Program-made: the position numbers and the translations under genes
The notes under the pieces: generated by a model
Told to the model about the DNA's origin: nothing
What the model saw: only the letters and a program-made list of their open reading frames with translations
Databases searched by the model: none
Origin: Sinohyriopsis cumingii
Taxonomy: Eukaryota; Mollusca; Bivalvia; Unionida; Unionidae
Length of the DNA stretch: 64,000 nt
NCBI GenBank assembly: GCA_028554795.2
Contig: CM068830.1
Coordinates: 46,762,227 to 46,826,226, forward strand
Direction of reading: 5' to 3'
In this document: in pieces, positions 41,501-53,900 of the stretch
How the letters are laid out: each line of letters begins with the position of its first letter
How positions within the stretch are numbered: the first letter of the stretch is position 1

Positions 41501-44500
41501 AAATTATGGACATGTTCTGCAAAGAACTGGAAACCTAAATCTATTTTTGTATTCAATGAATTTCATTAAAATATTGAAAAAATCTGATCTGAAAAAAAAG
41601 AATCAAAATTAAATTTTAAAAAGTTTGACTTTTATTTATGTTTTTTTTAAATCCTGATTTTTGCAACCCTGAACAACACTGACTTATATATGGTTACCTT
41701 CCATTTTTTCTGCAAAATCTTATTTGAGCAATTAAATTCAACAAGTTTTAGCTTACCACATTTACAGTCCTTAAAAATGATAATACAGTGGAACCCTGCC
41801 ATAACACACCCCGATTTAACGCGAATTCGGATATAACACGGTCGTGGCGTGGCTCACAAAATTTTGTATATTCGCACATGAACAAAATATTTTTTACCGA
41901 AGTACATGAAATAGTGTATAAATATATCAGTATCATTATGGAGAGGAGATCGCGTATGGATTCCAATTTAATATGATCGTGGCGTGGTTCCTGAAATAGG
42001 GTGTAAAACGTTTATTATCATTTTGGGGGAAGAGTTTGCGTATAAATTTTAATATAATACTATCGTAGCGTAGCTTCTGAAATTTAACAATATCACCAGG
42101 TTCTTAAGTGTTATGCCAAAAATAAACATTATCGGAAATTTTACTTATTACTGATCCAGTAAAAAAAGCCGCCAGCATGTTTGCTGGGCTTGGTGGTGTT
42201 ATTAGACGCAATCAGTTGACTAGTAAATAATGTCCGCTTTATTAGATGGAAATTAAAAGTGTATGAAATTGTACATGCGTTCAGCTTTTAAAAAAATATA
42301 TATAAGTAACTCGTGACGTTTGCAGGCCTACTACACTTAGTTCTCGGGTTTTACATGTGCATGGGGTTGGCTTATGAACTCGTTATTAATTTCCTATTTT
42401 TTTATAAAAATATTTTACCATTATGGAAAAGCAAGTTCACAAACGCAATTCGTTCTCTGCACTTTGCACAAAAAAATTGATTTTCATTTTGGGGAAGAGA
42501 TCGTGTATGAAAATGAATACAATACGATATATAATACGACTGTGGTATGGTTCCTGAAATTTTAAATACATGTAGGTGTATTTTTCTCGCACCCGGAAAA
42601 ATACTTTTTTTAAAGTAAGAGAAATAGTGTGTAAAACGTTTATTATCATTTTGTGAAAGAATTCGCTTATGAATTTGAATATAATACAATCATGGCTTGG
42701 CTTCTGAAATGTAACAATTTCACCAGGTTCTTGAAGTCTTATGCCAAAATAAACATTATCGAAAATGTTACTTATTACTGGTCCATGAGTAAAGCCAGTA
42801 AGTCGTCCTTGTGATTGTCTTCAATTAATTCTGTATACAATCATTGCTCAAACAATAGCTGACATGTGTTTCTTCTTTAACTGCATACACAACCAATCAG
42901 CAGACAATGCGGTGGTTGATAAAAGATTCTCACAATTTAATAAACATCAAAAAACGAAAGCCACCAACATGTTTTCTGGGCTTGGCGGAGTTATTAGACG
43001 CAATTAGTTGACCAGTAAATAATTTCCGCTTTATTAGGTGGAAATTGAAAGGGTATGAAATTGTACATGCGTTCAGCTTTATATTTTTCTTTAAAAAGTG
43101 ACCTGTGACCAATGCAGGCCTACTGCACTTAGTTCTCGGGTTTTACATGGGTATGGTGTTTGTTTATGAACTCGTTATTAATTTCCAATTTTTTATAAAA
43201 ATATTTTATCATTATGGAAAAGCATGTTTACAAACGCAAACCATTCTCTGCACTTTACGCCATGATTAGTATAGTAGTTTTCACACGTTTCTTTCGATAG
43301 TCACAAAATCTGAAGTTAAAGTTACATGTACGCTGAAAGCATGTGTTGATTTGTAATTATTATGTTGTAGTCGTTCAAATGAATAGGAATACATGCATTA
43401 ATTATTGGAAATTTGCAATCGATAAATGTACACGGAAATGCATATGAGAAAATTTTAGCAGTATGAAATTTGTACAGATACCGTTCATATATCCTGTAAC
43501 ATAATGAACCGTACACGTGCTTCGTCTTTCTTAACCTAATTTTGCTGTTAATTTTTTCCACTGAATTCAGACACATAATGATGTGTGACAAAATTATTGA
43601 ATAGTTTAAATATGTATGCAGTTTTTGCAATGGAATTGCATATTTTATGGATTAATTTCAAGCCCCGACGGTACGATATCAGACAGCAAGTAAATGGTGT
43701 TGATACTATGTTTATGCTATATACTAGAAGTTGAATTCAGATACAATGAATAGGGGAAAAATATTGAATATTATAAATCTGTGTGCAATTTTTCAGTGGA
43801 ATTACATGCATTATAGATGAGCTGAATGCCACGACAGCACGATAGTAAACAGTGTTGATACCCTCTTCACCATATACCGTAGACATGAATACATGTATAT
43901 GTGCCAATGAGTTGTTCTCTCAAAAAAGTAAAATACTGCAAAACCCTGCATTAATGCGACCCCGATATTAACGCGATCCAATTTTGTGGACCCGAATTAT
44001 CGCGTTATAGCGGGGTTCCGATGTATTAATAAAAGTGTAGTTTTGCTGAAAAGCTAATCAGAACTGAAGACCATGTTGCCCAGTATTATGCAGGTTCATG
44101 GTTAATAAGTTCTGTAAAATATACTACATCTTGCATCAGCCCACCTGTTTTCTAAAGACATCAAACCTAGATCAATAACCTTGTGTTAAATGCTATAATA
44201 GGGCGAGTATTTGTTTTTGACCAATCGGGAAGCTCTGCAGTGAACCCATCTCATTAGTCTGTGATTCTGCTGTGTATGAGAACTATAGAGAGCAGAATCT
44301 TATTCAACCAGAGGCATGTCTTGTATGCAAATTCCTGAAACCGTTTATTCGGTTTTAATGTTGCATATAGAAATGCACTTTTTTGGGTGGTAAAACAAAT
44401 TTTAACTATGCAATATTTACATATAGCTATTGTTTAGGTTTCTTTCTTGTGCCAGACCCCCCACCCACCCACCCACCAGTCTGTTTGATGTGAATACATC

Positions 44501-47500
44501 CTACTCTGGAGTAAAGAACTGTCAAAATGCCAAAACCCACAAGTGCAACTCACCTTGTCCTTGGTAAGTCATGTGCAACATGAGTGCAGATAGTTCATCT
44601 TTTCCATAGATGACTATTACATCAGGGTTGGAACAGGACATTCAACATTAGCTATGGGTAAGTACTGGATAACTAACATTAGTTTTACCCCACCCAACCA
44701 CAAAAAAAGCAGCAACAGCTTACCCATAACAAGTGTTTTGTCAGTAAGGAGGGTTACCTCATGCTCTTTTAAACTGATAAAATAAACAGAGAAAATGGAA
44801 TGTACTCATTGTTGAAGGAAAGGTCCATGTTATGGAATGTTGATGTTTCTTGGGGCCACATGTTGTGCCACAAAAATGGGACCCAGAGAAGAAACAAAAA
44901 CCTGTGCTTTGTTGTTTTAAAGAGCAAAGATAGAAGGCAGAAAAGGTAGTAATGGAATGCCAAAATGCTGCCTTCATGATGTCCTTCAAGGGGGAGTGAT
45001 CATGGTTGGCCCATGAGGCACCAACAGCACGAACTTCATGGGTTTTAAGATTAATACAGGAATGGTCTTGATCTGTAAGAGCTCCTTTCATCATGGTGAC
45101 AATCCATCAGGAGATGGCAGCTGAAATGTTTATGGAACTCTTGAGAAGGAGGAAAAGACACACCTCTAGCCTTCCAAATTGTTTCTCTATGATGAGGTGA
45201 TAATGGGCAGCGAGCTGCAGTATCAATTCTGCTATGATGGCAGGGTCCAAAAGCCCATAGGGGCATAAAAGACCAAGAACCTGAGGTGAAGGGCTTCATA
45301 TACTGTAGGAATTCATTGGGATAATAGGAAAGTGGGCAGGGTAACAACCCGATCCCATAGCTTAGTCTCAGTCTGCTGGTCAGGCTCCCAATTTTGTACA
45401 TAATGAGGTGGTAGAGTGTGAAGGGGGCAACTCAGTCCAAACCCTATAGTCGTACCAAGAGACCATAGTGTGATGAACAGAAGATACAGGATTCTCAATT
45501 GATACATCATTCAAAAAGATGTGGTGCTGATCCCTCCCATGTGGAGGCATGACCCATTATATCTGATGAGGTGGTAGTGGTGCATCTCCTCCTCAATGGG
45601 AGGCAGCGACATGCTACAGTAAAGGCAGTGCATCTCCCTCAATGGGACATAGCAACATGCCTCGAGATGAATGGTGCATATCATTCATAATGGGAGGCAG
45701 CCACACACTTTGGGATAAGTGGTGCATCTCCTCCCAATTTTGTATATAATGAGGTGGTAGAGTGTGAAGGGGGCAACTCAGTCCAAACCCTATAGTCGTA
45801 CCAAGAGACCATAGTGTGATGAACAGAAGATACAGGATTCTCAATTGATACATCATTCAAAAAGGTGTGGTGCTGATCCCTCCCATGTGGAGGCATGACC
45901 CATTATATCTGATGGGGTGGTAGTGGTGCATCTCCTCCTCAATGGGAGGCAGCGACATGCTACAGTAAAGGCAGTGCATCTCCCTCAATGGGACATAGCA
46001 ACATGCCTCGAGATGAGTGGTGCATATCATTCATAATGGGAGGCAGCCACACACTTTGGGATAAGTGGTGCATCTCCTCCTCAATGGAAGGTAGTGACAC
46101 AACGCTAGACAGCTTCACCAAGAATCTGTCCAGCAAGTACAGCAAAACAGAGAGACCCGTAAAAGTCAAGCAAGGAAAGACCATAGCAAGTGCAGAACAC
46201 CAAATGAATAGATAGGCAGAACATTTTGAAGACTTGTTGAACAGGCCAGCACCACTAAATCCTTCAGAAATCCACCCAGCCAACACAGATCTCCTTTTAA
46301 TCTGTGACAATCCCACCAGAGACAAGATCAGGAATGCCATCACCAAGCTGAAGAACGACAAGGCAGCTGGACCTGATGACATCCCACCTGAAGCCCTTGG
46401 AGCAGACTTAGAGGCTTCAGAGGAAATGCTATAAATCCTCTTTGAGAAGATCTGGGAGAAGGGATACCTCATCAAGATCCCCAAGAAAGGTGACCTCAGC
46501 AGTTGCTCCAACTACAGAGAAATCACACTACTGTCAGTACCAGGGAAATTCTTCAACCGGGTCCTCTTGGAAAGGATGAAGGAGGTTGTTGACACACAGT
46601 AACGAGTTCAGCAAGCGGGCTTCCAGCAGAACAGATCATGTACAGACCAAATAGCGACTCTCAACATCATAGTCAAGCAATCATTGGAGTGGAATTCTTC
46701 TCTCTACATCAGTTTTGTCAATTATGAGAAGGCATTCGACAGCATGGACCAAGAGACACTCTGGAAACTTCTTCACCATAATGGAATCCCAACCAAGCTG
46801 GTTAACCTGATCAAGAACGCTTACAACGGAATGCCCTGCAGAGTCATTCATGCAGGACAACACACAGACAGCTTCCTAGCGCAGACTGGCATGAGGTAAG
46901 GCTGTTTGTTGTTGCTGTTTCTCTTCCTTCTCACCATCTACTAGATTATGAAGGCATCAACCAATGGGTAGAGAAATGGGATCCAGTGGATATTGTGGAG
47001 TGAACTTGAGGACCTGGATTCTGCTGATGGCCTAGCACTCTTGTCCCACAGTCAGCAGCAAATGCAGGACAAGACCAACATACTGGCAGCCATATCAGCA
47101 CAGGTTGGCCTCAACATCCACAAAGACAAAACCAAGATCCTCAAGATCAATTATGTCAGTAACAAACAAGTCACACTGCATGGAAGTCCCCTGGAACAGG
47201 TGGAGTCCTTCAAGTACCTGAGCAGCATTATCAACCAACAGGGTGGCACAGACACAGATGTCAAGGCAAGGGTCGGAAAGGCAAAAGCAGCTTCGATACA
47301 GCTCAAGAATATCTGGAGCTCCAAAGAAATTTCCACTGACTACCAAGATCAGACTGTTCAAGTCCAATGTGAAGTCATTCCTACTGTAAGGAGCAGAAAC
47401 CGGGAGAACTACCAAGTCAACCGTAAAGAAGTTCAGACCTTCATCAATAGCTGCCTAAGAAGAATTCTCCAGATCTGCTGGCCAGACACAATCAGCAATG

Positions 47501-47869
47501 CCAACCTGTGGCAGAGAACCTCTCAGCTTTTGGCAGAAGACAAGATCAAGAAGAGAAAGTGGGGTTGGATAGGACACACCCTACATATGCCACAACCAAC
47601 ATTACCAGACAGGCATTGGGGTCGAACCCTCAAGGCAAGCAGAAAAGGGGCCAAACAAGAACCACATGGTGATGGGACCTTGAGGAGGACATCACTAAGG
47701 TGGGTCACACCTGGAGTCAGCTCAAGGGAATGGTACAGAAGATACGTCACTGGTGATCATTTATCAGCAGCCTCTACCCCGGCAAGGATGATGGGCATAA
47801 CTGAACTAACTGAACTCAGTGTCCCAAGAAAACTGCTTGTTCCCACACTTGCCCCATAAAAACAACCAT

Positions 47870-47930
<61 letters not shown>

Positions 47931-50900
47931 CATGTGTAACTGACCTTGTTTGCATGTAGCATGTACGGAATAAACCCATGTCCTCTATGCATGTAGTAAA
48001 CAGTAAATTTACCTGTCTGTTTACCATGTAAGAAAAACAAATGTTGTTTTCACACTTTTATTGTCTAAAAGAAGCAGACATATACACAATATCAAAGAGA
48101 AAGAAAAATCCAATGAACTAAAGTACTATAAATACTGTATTATATGTAAATCTAGACAGAATTCACAGTCACTTTTTAGAAGGTTTTCAATATTCCTGCA
48201 TGCAATGACTTACCAGTACCTAGATACATTTGATTTATGGGAGTACACTGTATTGACCCCTACAGATGTACATAAAGTAATCCCAAGCAACTGAAGGAAC
48301 CAAATATCAGAGGGAAAAGGTTGCCACATATGATATGGAAAAAGGAACACCATTAGAGAGAAATAATTGTAGAGGCCAGGCCACATATGTGGTTAAAAAC
48401 AAAAATGATAAAGGCAAATTTTCTCTGGTGAATTGTTGACACATGTCTAATCAATAAAACATACTTGAAAAAAATGAACTATCCACACTCATTTTGCATA
48501 TTACACAACAAGAACAATGTGAGCTGCACAAGTGGACTGTCATAGTGACAATTTTTCACTCCAGAGAAAAATGTATTCACATAAAAATTGAGTGGGAATT
48601 TTTGTAAAAATTCTAAAGCTAAACATAGCTATGGGTAGAATCTTGCTGCTCTTAAAACCCAGTGTATTATCTGCACTTGTGGTGGCCCTTTCAAGATGCC
48701 TTTCCAAGCAAGATCTATGCTTATACCTAAACAAAGAGATTTGACCCGTAACATTTTGTTGGACCGAAACATATATATGTTTGTGTCTAATGAGTTGTTT
48801 GATCTGGTAATGTGTGGGTCTTGTTTGCAATTTTTTTGATTATGGTTCAACTGCATAACATTTAATTACTTTTAATATTTGTATTTGCATTCTTATGGAA
48901 ATATGATTATTGCATATACCGTATTTCATGTTATTTTTCGTACCCTTTAATTTTTCGTACACCATCAAGCCATAAAAATAATAATTTATTAATTCTATCA
49001 TATTTTTTCATACATGAAATTTAATATTTTTTCGGTCATCCTATTATTTTTCGTACATAAAACGATCTTTTGTGAAGATTTACTTTTTCCAATATGATTA
49101 AAAAAAAGTACGGTCCTTTAAATTTTACAGCCTAGAATAAGAGATAAAATCATTGTTTTAGTTGCATTTTTATTTTTTATTTATCCATTATTTTTATTTC
49201 ATTTTGTTAAAACTGAAGACAGGTTTCCATTTCAAACAGATTCAAAAATATACCAAAGTTCGATTTAGGTACATCAAATGACCAGGGTATTGTTTTGCTA
49301 AGCATGTTATGAGTAATGACTAACTTTGGGCATGTTCTTAACTGAGGCACAAGTCATCAATTCATTTTCAACTGGTTGAGATATTTTGAAGATGGAGTGT
49401 GTCACCAAACATCAATCCAGGCGGGGTAAGTAATACATGTATGTTAATTTTGCTCATTGATCTTTTACTTTTGCCATCAATACCATGTTACGACTCCAGT
49501 GTCTTAATCTATGCAACAAGAAATAGCAAAACAAACAAGTTTTGCATAACTGAAAATAATTTATTTCTCAAAATACAGAAGTGAAAGAATTAAATAAACT
49601 TACAGCATGGTGAATGAATTGTTTCCTAAAAGTCCTTTCAATTCCAATAATTCCAAGAAATCCGAAAAATGCCCCTTCTGTGTTGAAGTTTCAAATGTAC
49701 AGAAAGATTTCCAAAGAATTCACCAATTATAAGTGTGTAGAAAGCCCACTGATCAGCTTACTCAGGGCAACTGTTTTGTTAACTGAGAATCTATTCACAT
49801 TCATTTTATTGACCTTCTTCGTCTTTTGTATCAGCAAGAAAATATAATGATTGATTTATTTGTTCTGTTGTTATTACAATATATACTGCTATTCATCAAC
49901 AGCTGGACAGCGTTGTTAATGAGCGTTCTTGATTACATCAGTCGGTGTAACAAAGCAAAGTGTGCATTTGAAAACGAGTTCAGAAGCCATTTGAGTTTAT
50001 TTATCCAGTAAAAATAATAATATCTCAATACAGGAAGACGCGAAGACCACAGACCATTTGGCAATTAATCTTATTGGCTCAATATAGTAATGCAGTAAAA
50101 AACTATAAAAACCCAATTACTTTTAATCATAAATGCAAAAGTCATTGACTCCGTGAGTTCGAGTTATATATACTGGTAGTTAATATCTTCAAAGATCTTG
50201 ATCTGTTCATGCTTGGGCATGTCTTCATTATTAAGTTTCTTCAAACCCCTGCCAAAGGGAGAGACTTTTACCCACCACCACCTAAATGCTATGAACCACC
50301 AAACAAAAGGCGGAAAATTGGACCTGGACGGTCCAGAAAAGACAGGTGAAACCCATCACTTGTCTGTTACTTCAGTTACCAAGATCTCCAGTGTAAAAGA
50401 TGATGTTGAACTGCAGAAATCAAATATTGATGCAGCAGATAATACCATCATACCCAAAGATACTGTTGAAAAGGTGCCCATTGTTGCTGACAAATTTCCT
50501 GAGCCTGCAGTAGACAAGCTGGACTACAGCAAAGATATGAGGGATGTAAGCCAGTTTCCTGGTACTGCAAAGTCACCAGTAAGAGGAAAGTATACGAAAT
50601 GGGACATTAATGATAAAATAAGAATTGTTCAGGAGGCAAAACTATGTGGAATTAGGCCCATAGCTGCAAAATACCACCTTACACCAAGCACTTTATCAAC
50701 CTGGATGAAAATGGATTTTTTGACAAATATTCAAAGGACAAAGAAAGGATCTATCCCAGGTGCCGGCCGACCCTTGACGTATTCGCATGAGAAGGAGCAG
50801 GAAATTTTATCCTGGATACTCTGTATGCGGGACCATCACGTGCCTGTAACAATTGAGATGTTACAAAATTATGCTACTGCAGTTATTCAGGAGGAAAATC

Positions 50901-53900
50901 TAAAGTTTCAGGGCTCAAGAGGATGGGTTGATGGATTTTTCAAGCGAAATGGACTTGCACTGAGATGCAGAACTTCAATATCTCAAAAACTACCTCGAGA
51001 CCTAGAGGAAAAAATAGACTGCTTTACCCGATATATAAGAAAGATGCAGGAGGATGAGGAATTTGATGAACATTTAATTGGCAACATGGACGAAACGCCA
51101 TTGTATTTCGACTTGGTTCCAGGGAAGATAATTGATAGTGTCGGAATGAGAGAGGTGCGTATTAGAGGTACCAGCAGTGACAAGCGCCATATAACTTGTG
51201 TATTGACATGCCTGGCATCTGGTGACATGTTGCCACCCATGACAATCTTTCGGGGAAAAAGAAACTTAAAAAATCTAAAAATCCCAAAGGGAGTTGTCAT
51301 CAGAGTTCAACAAAAAGCATGAATGGATGAACACCTAATGTTGGATTATATTGAAGAAGTTTGGAAAGTACACACGAAGCGCACACCCTCTCTTCTAGTG
51401 TTGGATTCATTCCGTGGCCATTTGACTGATGGAGTAAAAAACTCCATGAAAAAATCCAGAACAACAATGGCAGTAATCCCCGGTGGATGCACATGTAAAC
51501 TACAGCCACTGGATGTGTATCTAAATAAGCCTTTCATGGGACTGTTGTGGAAGAAATGGTCAACATACATGAAGGACCAGACTTCCAAAAATATTGCAAC
51601 CAGGGAAGCTGGTGAGGAAGCAACCAAAACAATTGCAGCCCCTTCAAAGCAGCAGATGATTGACTGGATTTTTAAAGCCAATGAAGAATTAAAGAAAAAA
51701 AAGGACATGATAATCAGTAGCTTCAAAGTTACTGGCCTTTCAAATGTAATAAATGGTAGAGAGGACCACTACATAAGATGCGACAATGCAGCTCCATTGG
51801 AAAGTCTTTCCAGTGACGAAGAATGTGAATGGTTTGAGGGTTTTGAGCTGGAAGACTTGTAAAACTCTTGACAATTATGAATGTTTCATTGCATCATGTT
51901 TTTGTATTTGTTTTGTGCATTCGTCCAACGTTGGATCACAAATTATGTCCTTGAAAATAACATGCTATGTTTATAATACAAAAATATTTTTATATACATG
52001 TTGCTTTGTTGTTCTCTCTCTCTCTTAAAATCATTTGCCCTTTTTTCAACTGGCTTCAGAACAAGTATCAGTAAATTAATATTTTTCTTGAGCTAATGGA
52101 CTTGTCGTACACATTTTCAATACCCCATGGGTAGCCTCATTTCCCTACGTTAAGCCTCCTTAATTTGATCTGTAGAGGTGAGTCTGGTCTTCAATCCAGT
52201 ACTTACCCAAAAAGACCAAGCTAAAGGTCAAGTGTATTTAATTAGCATGTATATTACCTCTGCATAGCCATGTGGCACAGTGACAATGGATCTCATAATT
52301 ACAACCAAAACAATTTATTTATTCAGGTTTTGCCAATGGAATATAATAGTGCCCTTGTAGTGTTTACATAAAGAATAACACAACTGACAGGTAAATGAAC
52401 AATAAAGATTATTTTCTTATTTCTCTCTCTCTATCTCTCTCTCTCATAATAACAACAGATTTTTCTTGAGTTGAGCAGAATGAGACCGATTTTGTACATT
52501 AGTTTTGTACGTTAGGTTGTCGAGTGTCGTGTGTTCCACAGGCCTTGTCAGGTATGATCCCTTTATTTTTCGTACACGGTAATTACAACAAAATGATAAT
52601 TATTTATTTTACATATAATTTTTCGTACACTGAAATTAATAATTATTTTTTCGTGTACGAAAAATAGCTTGAAATACGGTACTGTATTCAGAATAACCTT
52701 CTATACCTCTGTTAAACACACAGATGTAAATGCATTATATCATTGCCATCTTTTCCTTCCAAATTTATCTAAATGTTTGCTTATTGTTCAGTCTTCAATA
52801 GTACACTTAAACACATAAAAAAATGCTGAAACACGCTTCATTTATATTGTAGATACCACAGTTTATCATTGGTTTTGTATGAATAATTCACTGCTTTTAA
52901 AACTTAATATTACCTTATAAATGAGTAATGTATACTTTTGTTACTGATGAAAATTATACAACAGTAAATTTTACTGGGAAGAATCAGAGATCAAATTAAC
53001 ATGAAGATATAAACATGAAATAATAACTGTTCATTTTGAGGTACTTTGAGAGGTTAAATCAAGAATGGATTACTTAAATGCAGTCATTATACCTAATTAC
53101 CCTAAAAGTATTGTACAATAAAATTATGTTTTTTTCTTTAAAATTAAAGAATGTTATTATCATTGATATTACAATATCAATTAGAACTTTATGAGATCAA
53201 TTAGGAATGGATTAATTAAATGTACATTATTAAACCTGAAACTTCAGTAATAAATTATGCAAACCAATACTTGTTTCATTTCATTCGCTCATTCTAAATA
53301 CATCTACTATATTATACAACTGATATTAAACTATCAAAGTCATGAATTATACATACACAAACGAAACATTTTATAACTGAAGTGCGTTTTGGTATTTTTA
53401 TGCACCAATCTTGTTTACATCAGTACTGACCCCTGAGTGAGCCCAGGGAACATACTCCCACTCAAACCTACCAGTGTTTATTTCAGTATAACAAATTCCA
53501 TTATCTTGATTATTTTCGGGCGACAGGGGAACATAAAATATCCAATTATCTCTGGTCTGTCCCGCGAAAATAGTTCGTATCACGGATGAGGAAGTTCTTA
53601 TTCATAAAAAACAATAGCCTGATAAAACAGAACTTGCAGAGTAAGAAAGTTCATCGAATCACTGACTTGATTGATCGATTACTTGGATTTAGGGCGCGTG
53701 CGCCCAAAAGGGCATGTACGACGGGTTTATTCCCGCATAGCGGGATTTTAAATGTTCCTGGGTGAAGAAATTTGTCATCCGCATGGATCATGACGCTATT
53801 TTGATATGACCCCTGCGTTTATTCACCAGCAACTATTACATTTTGAAATATTTGACTGTTTGGAACATCAAATGTAACCCAATTCTATGTTGTCACATTG

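Larger units (their letters stand above)
48919..52679 (+). mobile_element. Full-length pogo-type DNA transposon, 3761 bp, TA-flanked
   Basis: The left end CCGTATTTCATGTTATTTTT and the right end, read in reverse, CCGTATTTCAAGCTATTTTT form TIRs. TA lies directly outside at 48917-48918 and 52680-52681, the pogo-type duplication. The motif TTTTTCGTAC recurs near each end: left at about 48934, 48950 and 49043; right at about 52565, 52620 and 52648, the last as TTTTTCGT-GT-ACGAAAAA. The transposase gene lies between. The insertion is in MAEA intron 1 on the opposite strand. Confidence 0.9.

Noticed and set aside
44540..44590. Alternative MAEA first exon with a donor at about 44549
   Set aside because: The peptide does not match the family; exon 1 at 53978-54016 gives [13 protein letters not shown] and joins in frame.
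45313..45856. Paired ORFs with [15 protein letters not shown] taken as a duplicated gene
   Set aside because: They come from the 345-bp DNA duplication; no domain, and the frame is open only by chance.
53398..53583. Minus ORF reading as a possible MAEA upstream exon
   Set aside because: It lies downstream of the true start exon in intron 1, with no fitting splice sites or family match.
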